Source: UBA5704 sp036380715
GTDB taxonomy: Bacteria > Acidobacteriota > Thermoanaerobaculia > Multivoradales > UBA5704
DNA: 64,000 bases
Direction: 5' to 3'
NCBI GenBank assembly: GCA_036380715.1
Contig: DASVEF010000317.1
Coordinates: 5,639 to 69,638, forward strand
Position numbers and translations under genes: made by a program. Below are positions 37,148 to 48,294 of the stretch, piece by piece. Position 1 is the first letter of the stretch. Every line of letters starts with the position of its first letter. The notes under the pieces were generated by a model. It did not search any database and was not told where the DNA came from. It worked only from the letters and a program-made list of their open reading frames with translations.

Positions 37148-39076
37148 TTATTTCAAATCGGCCCCGGAGGGAGGGGCGAAGGTCAACCGGTCGAGGATCG
37201 CCAGGACCGCCTTCTCGTAGCGCTGCCACTGGCTGGCCGGCGCCGTGGCCGTGGCCAGGAACATCTCCGGTCCGCGGCCGTAGACGCGGATGACGCCCTG
37301 CATCTCCACGTCCCCCGTGGTGCGGAAGCGGCTCTCCAGCCCCGCGATCCCGCCCTGTTCGACCGGCCGCGAGCCGAGTTCCTCGTAGCCTCCGATCGAC
37401 ATCTTGAGGCCGAGGTCGAGCATCGGCTTCATCGCCTCCAGGGAGACCTCGGTCGGCATCTTCTGGTAGGCGAGGATGATGCGCGCGTCCCCCTCGGGAG
37501 CGGAGATCATCAGCGCGGACATGGACAGCGGCGGCTTCGCGTCCAGGGTCCAGTCGCGATAGGCGTCCGGCAGCGTCAGAGACAGGCCGATCCCGGGATT
37601 GGCGTAGGAGCGGCCGTCCTCGCTGACCGTGCCGGCCGGCCGCTCCTGGGCGAGGATCTCCTGGACCTCCGGCTCGGCGATCAGCTCCTGGAGAGTGGAC
37701 TGGGCGGCCTGCTCCTTTTCGCCCTCTTGGATCCCGAGCGCCGCGAGGTCGAGGCTCCGGTTCTCCGGGCGCCGCGCCTCGACCGCCGCGAGCCGGGAAC
37801 GCAGGCCCGCCAGCTCCTTGCCGGACGTCCTTCGGAAGATCAGCACGCGCCGGGGAGCCACCGCCTCCACCTTCCAGCCCCGCCCGAGCCGCCGTGCCGC
37901 GGTCCGCAGCTCCCTGGCGTCGGCCTCGGTGTCCCACTCGGTGATCCAGGCCAGCACGCGCCGGCCCTTGACCTCGTAGACGGCGAAGCGGTCGCCGCCC
38001 CAGCCCGCGGCGGTCCTGGCCGCGTCGGCGCTCTCGCGCAGCAGGATCTTGATCCCCAGCTCACCGAGCTCCCCCTCGGCGAGCTTGCGGGCGCCGGGCA
38101 GCGCGGCCGAGAGATCCGGCCAGGAGAGGACGACCGGGTCGTCCCGCCGCCCGTGCCACTTCTCCGGATGGAGGATCTGCTCGGAAGAGCGCGGCGGGTC
38201 CTGGCGGAAGGCGTAATCCAGCAGCTTCTGGCCCCCCTTCTGCCGCACGCTCAGGCAGAAGGCGTAGCCCTGGAGGTAGCTGAAGATCATGGTGTCGCGC
38301 AGCCAGGCCGGCGCGGCGGCCATCTCCTTGGAGCCCGGCAGGTCGGGCGACATCTCCAGGAGCTCGTCCGGGTCCTCCAGGGCCTGGCCCAGGAACTGGT
38401 CCGCGCCGGGCATGTCCTCGATGCGCGCGCCCAGATAAGCGTTGAACATGGTGAGCGACGCGTCCCCCTCGACCAGCGCGAGGCGGGCCGCGGTCTCGTC
38501 CGACAGCGGGCTCCCCTCGGTGAAGCGCTTCAGGTCGAAGTGCTGGTCCTGGATCGCGTGCGTCAGCTCGTGGACCAGCACCATCTCTTCCATGCGCGCC
38601 GCCTCCTCGCCGTGCTGCTCCTGGAAGCCCTCGCCGAGCAGGCTGCCGCCGCGGTGCACGAGGCTCAGGTAGCGGCGCTCGGGATCGTAGTAGCCGGCGA
38701 TCTGGCTGGTCAGCAGCTCGGGGTAGTAGCTCGCCAGGTCGAGGCTCTCGGGGATCAGGCCGAACGCCTTCAGCGCGGCGTCCACCGCCTTCAGCTCCTC
38801 GACCGGCATGTCCTCGCGGAGCGCTTCGAGGACCTTCCCCTTGAGGTCCTTCTCCTGGACGATGCCGGAGGGGACCGGGCGCTTCACCTCCAGGCCGCGG
38901 TACTTCTCGGCCGAATCCAGCAGCTCGCCGATCCGGCGCGCCATCTCCGGAGAAAGGGGGGACACGCCGGGCGGCAATCCGGGATCGGCGGGAGCGGCGG
39001 GCTCGGGCCTGGCGGTCTGGGCGGCGAGGGGAGCGGCCAGGAGGAGGCCGGACAGCAGGAGGACTCTAATGACCAT
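37148..39076 (-). CDS. Secreted HExxH metallopeptidase-like protein
   Basis: 642 residues. A signal peptide ends near APLAAQ-TAR (about residue 20). Around residue 188 the motif VLVHELTHAIQDQHFDLKRF gives a HExxH zinc site, followed 30 residues on by ALVEGDAS, whose Glu could be the third ligand (gluzincin-like). The remaining 400 residues have no named domain; the last 170 form a beta-rich domain with GIGLSLTLPDAYRDW. I assign a peptidase fold but not a substrate. Its ATG lies inside the end of the LURP-one gene (11-bp overlap), so it is the second gene of that operon. Confidence 0.75.
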   Translation of the reverse strand: MVIRVLLLSGLLLAAPLAAQTARPEPAAPADPGLPPGVSPLSPEMARRIGELLDSAEKYRGLEVKRPVPSGIVQEKDLKGKVLEALREDMPVEELKAVDAALKAFGLIPESLDLASYYPELLTSQIAGYYDPERRYLSLVHRGGSLLGEGFQEQHGEEAARMEEMVLVHELTHAIQDQHFDLKRFTEGSPLSDETAARLALVEGDASLTMFNAYLGARIEDMPGADQFLGQALEDPDELLEMSPDLPGSKEMAAAPAWLRDTMIFSYLQGYAFCLSVRQKGGQKLLDYAFRQDPPRSSEQILHPEKWHGRRDDPVVLSWPDLSAALPGARKLAEGELGELGIKILLRESADAARTAAGWGGDRFAVYEVKGRRVLAWITEWDTEADARELRTAARRLGRGWKVEAVAPRRVLIFRRTSGKELAGLRSRLAAVEARRPENRSLDLAALGIQEGEKEQAAQSTLQELIAEPEVQEILAQERPAGTVSEDGRSYANPGIGLSLTLPDAYRDWTLDAKPPLSMSALMISAPEGDARIILAYQKMPTEVSLEAMKPMLDLGLKMSIGGYEELGSRPVEQGGIAGLESRFRTTGDVEMQGVIRVYGRGPEMFLATATAPASQWQRYEKAVLAILDRLTFAPPSGADLK

Positions 39077-39560
39077 CGCCCTCGTCCTCGTGGCACGCGC
39101 GGTCGATCACCACCGCGCAGGCCAGGATCAGCACCTCGTCCTCGCCTTCGGCGATGTCGATGCCGTAGGTGTCCTTCAGCGAGAGCCATCTCTTCGACAC
39201 CGTGGCGACCGTCCGCCCGCCGCGCTCGAACTCGTACTCGTGGTCGAGGATGTTGCCGCGCGCCTCCAGATCGCCGGGGCCGGGCACGTCGACGGAGAAC
39301 TTGCAGCCCAGGAGAGAGAACAGCGACTTCCTGACCGTGGCATAGGGCCGGCCGTCGCGGGAGATCTCGTAGGTGATCCCCCAGGACAGCAGCTTCTTGT
39401 CGATCCGCGCCAGCTCCCGGCCCTCGCGGTCCTTGAACGACAGCTTATCGCCGATCGCCAGCACCTTGCCGTCGACATAGAAGACCTCGCGGCCCTCGTC
39501 GTCCCGGATGACGAAATCGTCCCCAAGGGCGAACAGCTTCTCTTTCATGACGTAACGCAT
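39066..39560 (-). CDS. LURP-one-related (phospholipid-scramblase-like fold) protein
   Basis: 164 residues of the LURP-one/YxjI family: repeated beta-hairpin units such as FALGDDFVIRDDEGREVFYVDG, LSFKDREGRELARIDKK and YEISRDGRPYATVRK, which form the closed barrel seen in Tubby/scramblase-like proteins. The ATG at 39560 has AGGAGGTCAGAGGCC ahead of it; the longer frame runs into the divergent promoter region and is rejected. Its function in bacteria is unknown. It is the first gene of an overlapping pair with the secreted metallopeptidase. Confidence 0.85.
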   Translation of the reverse strand: MRYVMKEKLFALGDDFVIRDDEGREVFYVDGKVLAIGDKLSFKDREGRELARIDKKLLSWGITYEISRDGRPYATVRKSLFSLLGCKFSVDVPGPGDLEARGNILDHEYEFERGGRTVATVSKRWLSLKDTYGIDIAEGEDEVLILACAVVIDRACHEDEGDGH

Positions 39561-39672
39561 GGCCTCTGACCTCCTGCCCGGGACGTATACGGGGAAACGC
39601 GCGGACGGGTTTGGCGGCGGAATCCCGCTCTCATGGGATGATCCCGCCAACCGCAGTATACCGGGAGGGTTC

Positions 39673-40536
39673 ATGGACACCGACCTGAGGCACCGCACGA
39701 TCGCGACCAACGGGGTCAACCTGCACGTTGTCGAGGCGGGACCGGAGGACGGCCGGCTGGTGATCCTGCTGCACGGCTTTCCGGAATTCTGGTATGGCTG
39801 GCGGAAGCAGATCGGTCCCTTGGCCGCCGCGGGATTCCGCGTGCTCGTCCCGGATCAGCGGGGGTACAACCTGAGCGACAAGCCCAAGGGGGTGCGGCCC
39901 TATAACCTGGACGACCTGGCGCTCGACGTGATCGGTCTGATCGGCGGAGCGGGCCGGGAGAAGGCCTGCGTCGTGGCGCACGACTGGGGCGGCGCGGTCG
40001 GCTGGTGGCTGGGGATGAAGTTCCCGGACCGGGTCGAGCGCCTGGCCCTGCTGAACATGCCGCACCTCAGCGTCATGCGGCGCGCGATCCTGAAGAACCC
40101 GGCTCAGCGGCGCCGCGTCTCCTATATGTTCTTCTTCCAGCTCCCCTGGCTCCCCGAGCGCGCGCTGAGCAAGGAGAATTGGAAGTACCTGGCGAAGGCC
40201 CTTCAGGCGACGAGCCGTCCTGGCACCTTCTCCGAGGAGGACCTCGCCCACTACCGCGAAGCCTGGTCGCGGCCCGGCGCGATCACCGGGATGCTCAACT
40301 GGTACCGCGCGGGCCTCCGCACCCGGCCGCGCCCCCCAAAAAGCTCGCGTGTCTCCGTCCCTACCCTGCTGATCTGGGGTCCGAAGGACCGGGCCCTCCT
40401 CCGGGAGCTGGCCCAGCCGAGCATCGACCGCTGCGACGACGGCCGGCTGGTTTTCCTCGAGGAGGCCACGCATTGGGTCCAGCACGAAGAGCCGGAGGAG
40501 GTCAACCGCCTCCTGATCGACTTCCTGAGCCGGTAG
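39673..40536 (+). CDS. Alpha/beta hydrolase, epoxide-hydrolase-like
   Basis: 287 residues. The oxyanion-side motif LLHGFPEFWYGWRKQ, nucleophile elbow VVAHDWGGAVGWW (Asp near 104), a cap domain with NWYRAGLR (candidate substrate-polarising Tyr), acid IWGPKDRAL (Asp) and general base ATHWVQHEEPEEV (His) match epoxide hydrolases, or less likely haloalkane or fluoroacetate dehalogenases. It would open an epoxide by an alkyl-enzyme intermediate in the cytoplasm. The ATG at 39673 has GGGAGGG at 4 nt. It is divergent from the LURP-one operon. Confidence 0.9.
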   Translation: MDTDLRHRTIATNGVNLHVVEAGPEDGRLVILLHGFPEFWYGWRKQIGPLAAAGFRVLVPDQRGYNLSDKPKGVRPYNLDDLALDVIGLIGGAGREKACVVAHDWGGAVGWWLGMKFPDRVERLALLNMPHLSVMRRAILKNPAQRRRVSYMFFFQLPWLPERALSKENWKYLAKALQATSRPGTFSEEDLAHYREAWSRPGAITGMLNWYRAGLRTRPRPPKSSRVSVPTLLIWGPKDRALLRELAQPSIDRCDDGRLVFLEEATHWVQHEEPEEVNRLLIDFLSR

Positions 40537-40576
40537 GTTCCGCAGCTCCTCCGGGATGGAGCGCATCCCGGCCCGG

Positions 40577-40912
40577 AAGCTCGACTTCCGGCGAAGGATC
40601 GTCCGCTTACTTGGAAGTAAGCTCAGCTTACGGACAAGAATCGCCAAAATCCTTCCAAGGAGCGGCAGCTTACCGACAAGGATCGCCCGCTTACTTGGAG
40701 GTAAGCTCAGCTTACGCCCAAGGATTGCCAAGATCCTTCCAAGGAGCGGCAGCTTACGGCCGAGGATCGGCAACTTACCTGGAAGTAAGCTCGGCTTACG
40801 GACATGGATCGCCCTGATCCTTCCAAGGAGTGGCAACTTACCGCGAAGGATCGGCAACTTCCTGGGAAGGAAGCTCAGCTTACGGACATGGATCGCCACG
40901 ATCCTTCCAAGA
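40577..40912. repeat. Exact 8 x 42-bp tandem repeat array
   Basis: Eight units start at 40577, 40619, 40661, 40703, 40745, 40787, 40829 and 40871, each exactly 42 bp with no indel although the copies have diverged. Two unit types mostly alternate, giving an 84-bp higher-order period. One type ends ATCCTTCCAAGG, the other CTTACTTGGAAGT. Nearby arms CTTACT and AGTAAG form a small hairpin at the unit junctions. The array is A+T-richer than the flanks and uses TTA, a rare Leu codon here. Several frames stay open on both strands. The frame 40556-40972 (+) would give a basic protein of 14-residue repeats such as SLRTRIAKILPRSG; whether it is translated is uncertain. Confidence 0.9.
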
Positions 40913-41000
40913 AGCGCCCCCTGGGAGCGCGGGCCATACTTCCGCTTGGAGGTATATCATCGTCCGCATTGATCAGTACGGAGGGATGGGAGGGTCCGAC

Positions 41001-41942
41001 ATGGTTGCGAAGACGTTCGACGCCAAGCTGGCCACGACGATGGCCACCTTCTGCCAGCTCACCTACGCGCAGTATCAGGCCGGGCTTCTGGACCCCAGCT
41101 ACAACGGGTCCCTCTCCCAGCTCCCTTCGGGGCTCCAGCCGCCGCCTCCGCCGGTGCCGGCCGGCTTCGTCCAGACGGCCTCGTTCAAGGCTCCGGAGAT
41201 CGACATCGGGCACAGCTCGCCGATGCTCAACGCGGTCCGCGGCCCGGCCGTGGACCTGACGGACCTGCCCAAGCTCCAGGCCATGACGGCGGGGATCCGC
41301 GACGTCTTCTTCGGCTTCGCAGGCACCTGGAACGGCACGAACATCCTGGCGCTGCGCGGCACGCAGTCGCCGGAGGAGTGGCTCGCGGACCTGTCGGTCG
41401 TCCAGGTCGACGTGCCCCTGGTCTGGTTCAACCACAACAAGCTCCAGATCGCCAAGGCCCACCTCGGGTTCCTGCTTCTGTACGCGTTCCTCTACGAGCA
41501 GGTGCTCGCGGCGGCGCGCGGGTTCAACACGTCCCAGCCCTGCTATGCGACCGGGCACAGCCTGGGGCACGCGCTTGCTGTATTCTCAGCGCTGACGACG
41601 GACATCGAGGTCTACAAGCTGGCGGGGGCTACGGGGATGGTCCAGCTCTACAGCTTCGCCGGCCCCCGGGTGGGCGATCCGACGTTCGCCGACGCCTACA
41701 ACTTCTTCCTCCCCTCCAGCTTCCGGGTGGTCAACCTGTCGGACGTGGTCCCGATCGTGCCGCCGACCAGCATCTTCGGCTACCAGTACCAGCACGTCGG
41801 ACAGGAGTGGTCGTACCTCGACCAGACGGGGAACGTCGACACGAACCACTCGCTGGCGGTCAACTACGTCCCCGCGGTCGGCCCGCCCAAAGGCCCGGTC
41901 GAGACCAACGCGCCGCGGACCTATCCCACCTCGGGGCTGTGA
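41001..41942 (+). CDS. Class 3 (Lipase_3) lipase
   Basis: 313 residues. The catalytic elbow CYATGHSLGHALAVF contains the GHSLG pentapeptide with nucleophile Ser (near residue 182). Asp in NLSDVVPIVPP and a later His (DTNHSLAVNY) fit the triad, and YSFAGPRVGDPTF is a hallmark of fungal-type lipases/Lipase_3. It probably hydrolyses acyl esters. No signal peptide is seen. The ATG at 41001 has GGGAGGG at 7 nt; the earlier in-frame region is the 42-bp repeat array and is not expected to be part of the protein. Confidence 0.9.
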   Translation: MVAKTFDAKLATTMATFCQLTYAQYQAGLLDPSYNGSLSQLPSGLQPPPPPVPAGFVQTASFKAPEIDIGHSSPMLNAVRGPAVDLTDLPKLQAMTAGIRDVFFGFAGTWNGTNILALRGTQSPEEWLADLSVVQVDVPLVWFNHNKLQIAKAHLGFLLLYAFLYEQVLAAARGFNTSQPCYATGHSLGHALAVFSALTTDIEVYKLAGATGMVQLYSFAGPRVGDPTFADAYNFFLPSSFRVVNLSDVVPIVPPTSIFGYQYQHVGQEWSYLDQTGNVDTNHSLAVNYVPAVGPPKGPVETNAPRTYPTSGL

Positions 41943-41951
41943 GGCGGGGCC

Positions 41952-43889
41952 TCACCCCTCCGCGAGGAGGATGATCCGGTCCGCCGCCGCGAAGGCGACC
42001 TTCTCCGCCTTCCGGGGGTTGACCATCACGCCGTAGGCCTTGGAGGCGTCCTTGGCGTCGGCCTCCCGGCGGTAGCCGATCGCCACCTCGCCGCGGCGGC
42101 GCGCGGCTTCGACCACCGTGTAGAAGTTGACGGCGCGGCCGAGCTCGACGTAGTCGCCGGCCGGCTTGAGGTAGACCTCCGAGCCGTCGGGATCGAAGAG
42201 ATCGGCGAAGACGCCGGTCAGCTCTTTGTTCTCCGAGATCTGGGCGAGCATCAGGCTCGTCAGCTTGTTGCTGACGATGAAGTCGTCGGCCTGGGTGACC
42301 TCGGCCAGCTCGCGGTTGCGCACGTCCAGCATCTCCGAGACGATACGGAAATCGTGGCCCCCCTTCTGCTCGATGTCGCGCAGGTGGAGCAGCGTGATCA
42401 GAGTCCGCGCGTCCGCCTCCTGGATGTCCAGGGTGTCGGAGTAGCAGAGCAGGATCACCTGGTCGAAAGTGGGGAGGCCGAGGCTGTCGAGGACCCGGCG
42501 GTCGGTGGTGTCGGCCTCGCGGCAGGTGAGCTTCTGGTTCTTCAGGCCGTCGCAGTCGCTCGCCACCCGCTCGGAAAGCCCCTCGACGGCGGCCACCAGG
42601 GTCAGCTCGGAGCCGGGCGCGACGTAGTTGTCGAGCTCGTTGATGATCGTGGCGCCGCGCTCGTTCCAGCCGAGGAGGAGCGTGCGCTCCGGCTGGCGGC
42701 TCGACGGCTGCGCGCCGTGGATCGCGGCCTCGTCGATCTCCAGCCGCCGCGCCAAATCGTCCCAGGAACCGTCCCAGGCGCCTACCCGGTCGGAGAGCCG
42801 CACCGTGTCGTCGTCCTCGGAGATGGAGATCACCCTGTCCCCCTCTTCGATGCGGGTGTCCATCGGCGGATTGAGGGCGATGCGGCCGTCGCGGAAGCGC
42901 AGGCCCATGATGCAGGAGTCCTCGAAGGCGAGCAGCGCCTCGCCGAAGGTGCGGCCGGCGAGCCGCGGCTCCTCGGTGAAGTAGATCTCGTCGCCGCCGA
43001 AGTCGAGCAGCTCGGTGTAGACCACGCTCAGCCCCGACTGCCGCGAGGTCTGCACGATGATGCGCGAGATCAGGTCGCCGGTGACCACGAGCTGCGCCTC
43101 GTCGCGGCCGACCATCCGCGCGACCTCCAGGTTCCTGAGGTCGGAGATCTCGGCCACGATGTGGTAGGGCTCGGGCCGGCGTCCGGGGTTGTTGGTGATC
43201 GCCAGGATCGACTTGATGACCTCCGAGTCCGGCTCGTCGCTCTCCGGCGCCAGGATGACGATCGACCGCGCCTGGTGCGGGTTGACGATCTCCAGGTCGT
43301 TGAGGTTGAGCGGGCTGCCGGTGCGGCAGATGATCCTGGTGTTGCCCATGGGCCCGACCTCGTCGCCGATCTCGTCCTCCATCTCCACCTTGTCCTTCTC
43401 CGCCAGGATGACGACGCGCGGACGCGTGCGGTTCAGGTTGGCCTGGACCAGCTCGGAGAGGATGGTGAAGATCTTGGGCGACCAGCCGAGGATGAGGGTG
43501 TGGTCCTTCTCCAGGACGAAGGAGCGCCCCTTGCGCAGCTCGCTCAGCTTGTCTTCCAGGCCGCTGTTGATGACGCCGATCAGGGCGCTGACGATGAAGA
43601 TGCCGCCCAGGGTCACGAAGAGCATGGCGAGGCGGAAGCCCCAGCCCGCGTCGCCGCCCATGGTGCCTGAGTCGAGAGTGCGCATCAGGCTCAGCCACGC
43701 CGCCTCCACGAAGCCCGGCGCCGCCGCCTCCCCATCCGGCCGGATGCCGAGGATCACCACCACCAGGGCGGCCAGGACGATGAGACCTATGGAGACCAGG
43801 CCGAGGTAGCCGATCAGAGCGATGGCTCCTCGGGACATGCTGTTGTCGAACGAATACCGCAGACGATCGCCGAGACGGACCTGACGCAT
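41952..43889 (-). CDS. CASTOR/POLLUX-like ion channel with TrkA-N/RCK domains
   Basis: 645 residues. Two or three membrane helices lie in the first 115 residues with a pore-loop-like TLDSGTMGGDAGWG between them. Two long cytoplasmic NAD-binding RCK halves follow, each starting with a Rossmann-type glycine turn (HTLILGWSPKIFTIL near 135; RTLLLGWNERGATII near 400). This is the architecture of CASTOR/POLLUX nuclear-envelope-type cation channels and their bacterial relatives, probably K+ or Ca2+ permeable. The ATG at 43889 has GGAGGTAG at 6 nt. It is convergent with the lipase gene, 9 bp apart. Confidence 0.85.
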   Translation of the reverse strand: MRQVRLGDRLRYSFDNSMSRGAIALIGYLGLVSIGLIVLAALVVVILGIRPDGEAAAPGFVEAAWLSLMRTLDSGTMGGDAGWGFRLAMLFVTLGGIFIVSALIGVINSGLEDKLSELRKGRSFVLEKDHTLILGWSPKIFTILSELVQANLNRTRPRVVILAEKDKVEMEDEIGDEVGPMGNTRIICRTGSPLNLNDLEIVNPHQARSIVILAPESDEPDSEVIKSILAITNNPGRRPEPYHIVAEISDLRNLEVARMVGRDEAQLVVTGDLISRIIVQTSRQSGLSVVYTELLDFGGDEIYFTEEPRLAGRTFGEALLAFEDSCIMGLRFRDGRIALNPPMDTRIEEGDRVISISEDDDTVRLSDRVGAWDGSWDDLARRLEIDEAAIHGAQPSSRQPERTLLLGWNERGATIINELDNYVAPGSELTLVAAVEGLSERVASDCDGLKNQKLTCREADTTDRRVLDSLGLPTFDQVILLCYSDTLDIQEADARTLITLLHLRDIEQKGGHDFRIVSEMLDVRNRELAEVTQADDFIVSNKLTSLMLAQISENKELTGVFADLFDPDGSEVYLKPAGDYVELGRAVNFYTVVEAARRRGEVAIGYRREADAKDASKAYGVMVNPRKAEKVAFAAADRIILLAEG

Positions 43890-44074
43890 CGAGCTACCTC
43901 CGAGCTGATTTGGAAAGCCCGGAGAGGATAGCACGAGAGCCCCTTCCAGCCGTCGTGCGATTTTCTTCGTCTTTTTTGTCCACTTCAGGCCCCCAACGGC
44001 CCACTTTCTAGAAAGAATAGTTGCATCCGGTCAACTCAGGCCGTCCAGGCCTGTATCTATGAAAGGGAGGTCCT

Positions 44075-44347
44075 ATGCCCCGCTCACGCCGTCTCGTTTC
44101 CACTCTCCTGCTCCTCGCCCTCTTCACCCTGCCCCTCAACGCGCAGCCCGCCCCTGGCCGCGAGGCCGAGGGGTTGGCCTTCGGCGCCTGGTTTTCGGCT
44201 CTGTGGGAGACCCTTTCCGCTCCCTTGACCGTCCTCTGGGAGACTAGCGAGACGGACGGAGACCCGGACGGCTCCGCGGACCAGGGCGATACGACGACCT
44301 CCGGGAGCGGGGACGAGGCGGGCGCCTGGGATCCGAACGGCGGATAG
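44075..44347 (+). CDS. Small exported peptide upstream of a TPR protein
   Basis: 90 residues. A clear signal peptide (RRLVSTLLLLALFTLPLNAQ) leaves a mature chain of about 66 residues: a short Trp-containing hydrophobic segment (AFGAWFSALWETLSAPLTVL) and a very acidic Gly/Ser/Asp tail ending DPNGG. No known family. AAGGGAGG precedes the ATG. The gene ends 74 bp before the zinc-finger/TPR gene on the same strand. Size, secretion and the acidic tail suggest an extracellular peptide, but its role is unknown. Confidence 0.65.
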   Translation: MPRSRRLVSTLLLLALFTLPLNAQPAPGREAEGLAFGAWFSALWETLSAPLTVLWETSETDGDPDGSADQGDTTTSGSGDEAGAWDPNGG

Positions 44348-44421
44348 ACAGGATTCCGCGTCGCCGTTCTTCCTTTCGAGACCTCGAAGCCCTAGAATAG
44401 GGGGACTCGGAGGAAAGCCCA

Positions 44422-45741
44422 ATGCGCGGCGACATGGATCACCTGACCCGGGATCAGATCGATCTCTTCCTGGGACGGAAGCTGTCGAAGGAGCAGTCTA
44501 CCGGCGTGGTACGGCACCTCCTCACCGGCTGTCCGCGGTGCGCCGAGCTCGCCGGCATGGCCTGGGGTTTCATCCCGCATTATGGAGAGGAACCCAATTA
44601 TGAGGCGGTCTTCCGCCGGCTCGACCTCTTCGAGGAGATCGTGCGGCACGACATCGCCCGGGAGCGGATACGCGCGGGAGAGCTGTGGCCCAAGCTGCAG
44701 GCGCTCCCGCCGGAGCAGAGGCTCCTCGCGGTGAAGACCGATTCCGGCTACCAGTTCTGGGGGTTGTACGACTGCATCCTGAACGGCAGCAAGGCTGTCT
44801 GCCGCCTCGATCCGACCGTGGGATCGGACCTCGCCTACCTGGCGCTCGCGATCGCGGAACGCCTCGAGTCCAGGACGTATGGGGAGACCCGGATTCACGA
44901 CTTCCAGGCGGCGGCGTACGGGGCTCTGGCCAACGCCAAACGCCTCGCCGCCGACTTCGCCGGGTGCGAAGAGGCCCTCCGCGCCGGATGGCAGGAGCTG
45001 CAGGCCGGGACGGAGGATCCGCTGGAGGAGGGCTGTCTGCTCTCTCTCTACGCCTCTTTCCTGACCGACCTCGGGGAGTTCGAGGCAGCCGTCGCCGTGC
45101 TCGACCGCGCCAGGCGCTGCTGCCGGCGCATCGGCGACCGGCACCTGGAAGGGCGCATGGTGCTCCATCAGGCGTCGACGATCGCCGAGGTGGATCCGCA
45201 CCGGGGTATCGAGCTGGCGCGGCGCGCCGTCGTCCTCATCGACGACGACGCGGAACCCTACTCGGCTCTGGGAGCGCGTCATACCCTGGCCTTTTGTCTG
45301 AACATGGTCGGCGACACCGCGGCGGCGGAGGCGATCCTCGACGCCCACCGCCACCTCTATCTCCGCTTCCCCGAGCCGGTGACCGCCGGACGATTGCAGC
45401 GTCTGGAGGCCTTGATCGCCCGGGAGAAGGGGGACCTGGACAGGGCGGAGCGCCTCTTCCGGGGGCTGCACCGGATGTTCGAGAAGCAGCCCCAGAGGTT
45501 CCACTTCAACCTAGTCGTGAACGCTTTGGAGCTGGCCGAGGTCCTGGTTCTCCAGGAACGGATCCAGGAGTCGGTCCGCGTCCTCGCCGAGGTCTACCCG
45601 ATCCTGGAGGGCTGGGGCGTCCACGTGGAGCTCCGCCGCTCCTGGCAGACGGTGCAGCAGGAGATCGGAGCCCGCGTTGCCGGAGCCCACGCCCTGCGCG
45701 AAATGGCCGATCTTCTCCGCCGGCGCTGGCGCCGGCGGTAG
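44422..45741 (+). CDS. Zinc-finger-like/TPR protein
   Basis: 439 residues. The N-terminus LTRDQIDLFLGRKLSKEQST with HLLTGCPRC resembles the HC2-type zinc finger of anti-sigma factors (His, Cys, Cys). From about residue 130 onward the chain is a helical TPR-like array (SLYASFLTDLGEFEAAVAVLDRARR, AREKGDLDRAERLFRGL). No membrane segment is seen, so it is probably a cytoplasmic regulator or scaffold. The ATG has GGAGG at 8 nt. It lies behind the gene for a small secreted peptide, and the two may be a unit. Confidence 0.75.
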   Translation: MRGDMDHLTRDQIDLFLGRKLSKEQSTGVVRHLLTGCPRCAELAGMAWGFIPHYGEEPNYEAVFRRLDLFEEIVRHDIARERIRAGELWPKLQALPPEQRLLAVKTDSGYQFWGLYDCILNGSKAVCRLDPTVGSDLAYLALAIAERLESRTYGETRIHDFQAAAYGALANAKRLAADFAGCEEALRAGWQELQAGTEDPLEEGCLLSLYASFLTDLGEFEAAVAVLDRARRCCRRIGDRHLEGRMVLHQASTIAEVDPHRGIELARRAVVLIDDDAEPYSALGARHTLAFCLNMVGDTAAAEAILDAHRHLYLRFPEPVTAGRLQRLEALIAREKGDLDRAERLFRGLHRMFEKQPQRFHFNLVVNALELAEVLVLQERIQESVRVLAEVYPILEGWGVHVELRRSWQTVQQEIGARVAGAHALREMADLLRRRWRRR

Positions 45742-45796
45742 CCCCTCACCCCCTGGCCCCCTCTCCCATCCCCTCCCATCCGCCGGGAGAGGGGGA
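45742..45796. repeat. Dispersed CCCTCACCCCCTG repeat, single copy
   Basis: CCCCTCACCCCCTGGCCC through GGGAGAGGGGGAA, filling the whole gap between the convergent TPR and leuS stop codons. It has the same family as 35062-35216 and 54163-54302. Its inner GGGAGAGGGG and CCCCTCTCCC arms can form a hairpin serving as a two-way terminator. Confidence 0.9.
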
Positions 45797-45798
45797 AA

Positions 45799-48270
<2,472 letters not shown>

Positions 48271-48294
48271 AAGCGCAAAAAACCTTTCAAAAGC

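Noticed and set aside
40577..40912. CRISPR array
   Set aside because: Units are contiguous, with no unique spacers and no cas genes nearby.
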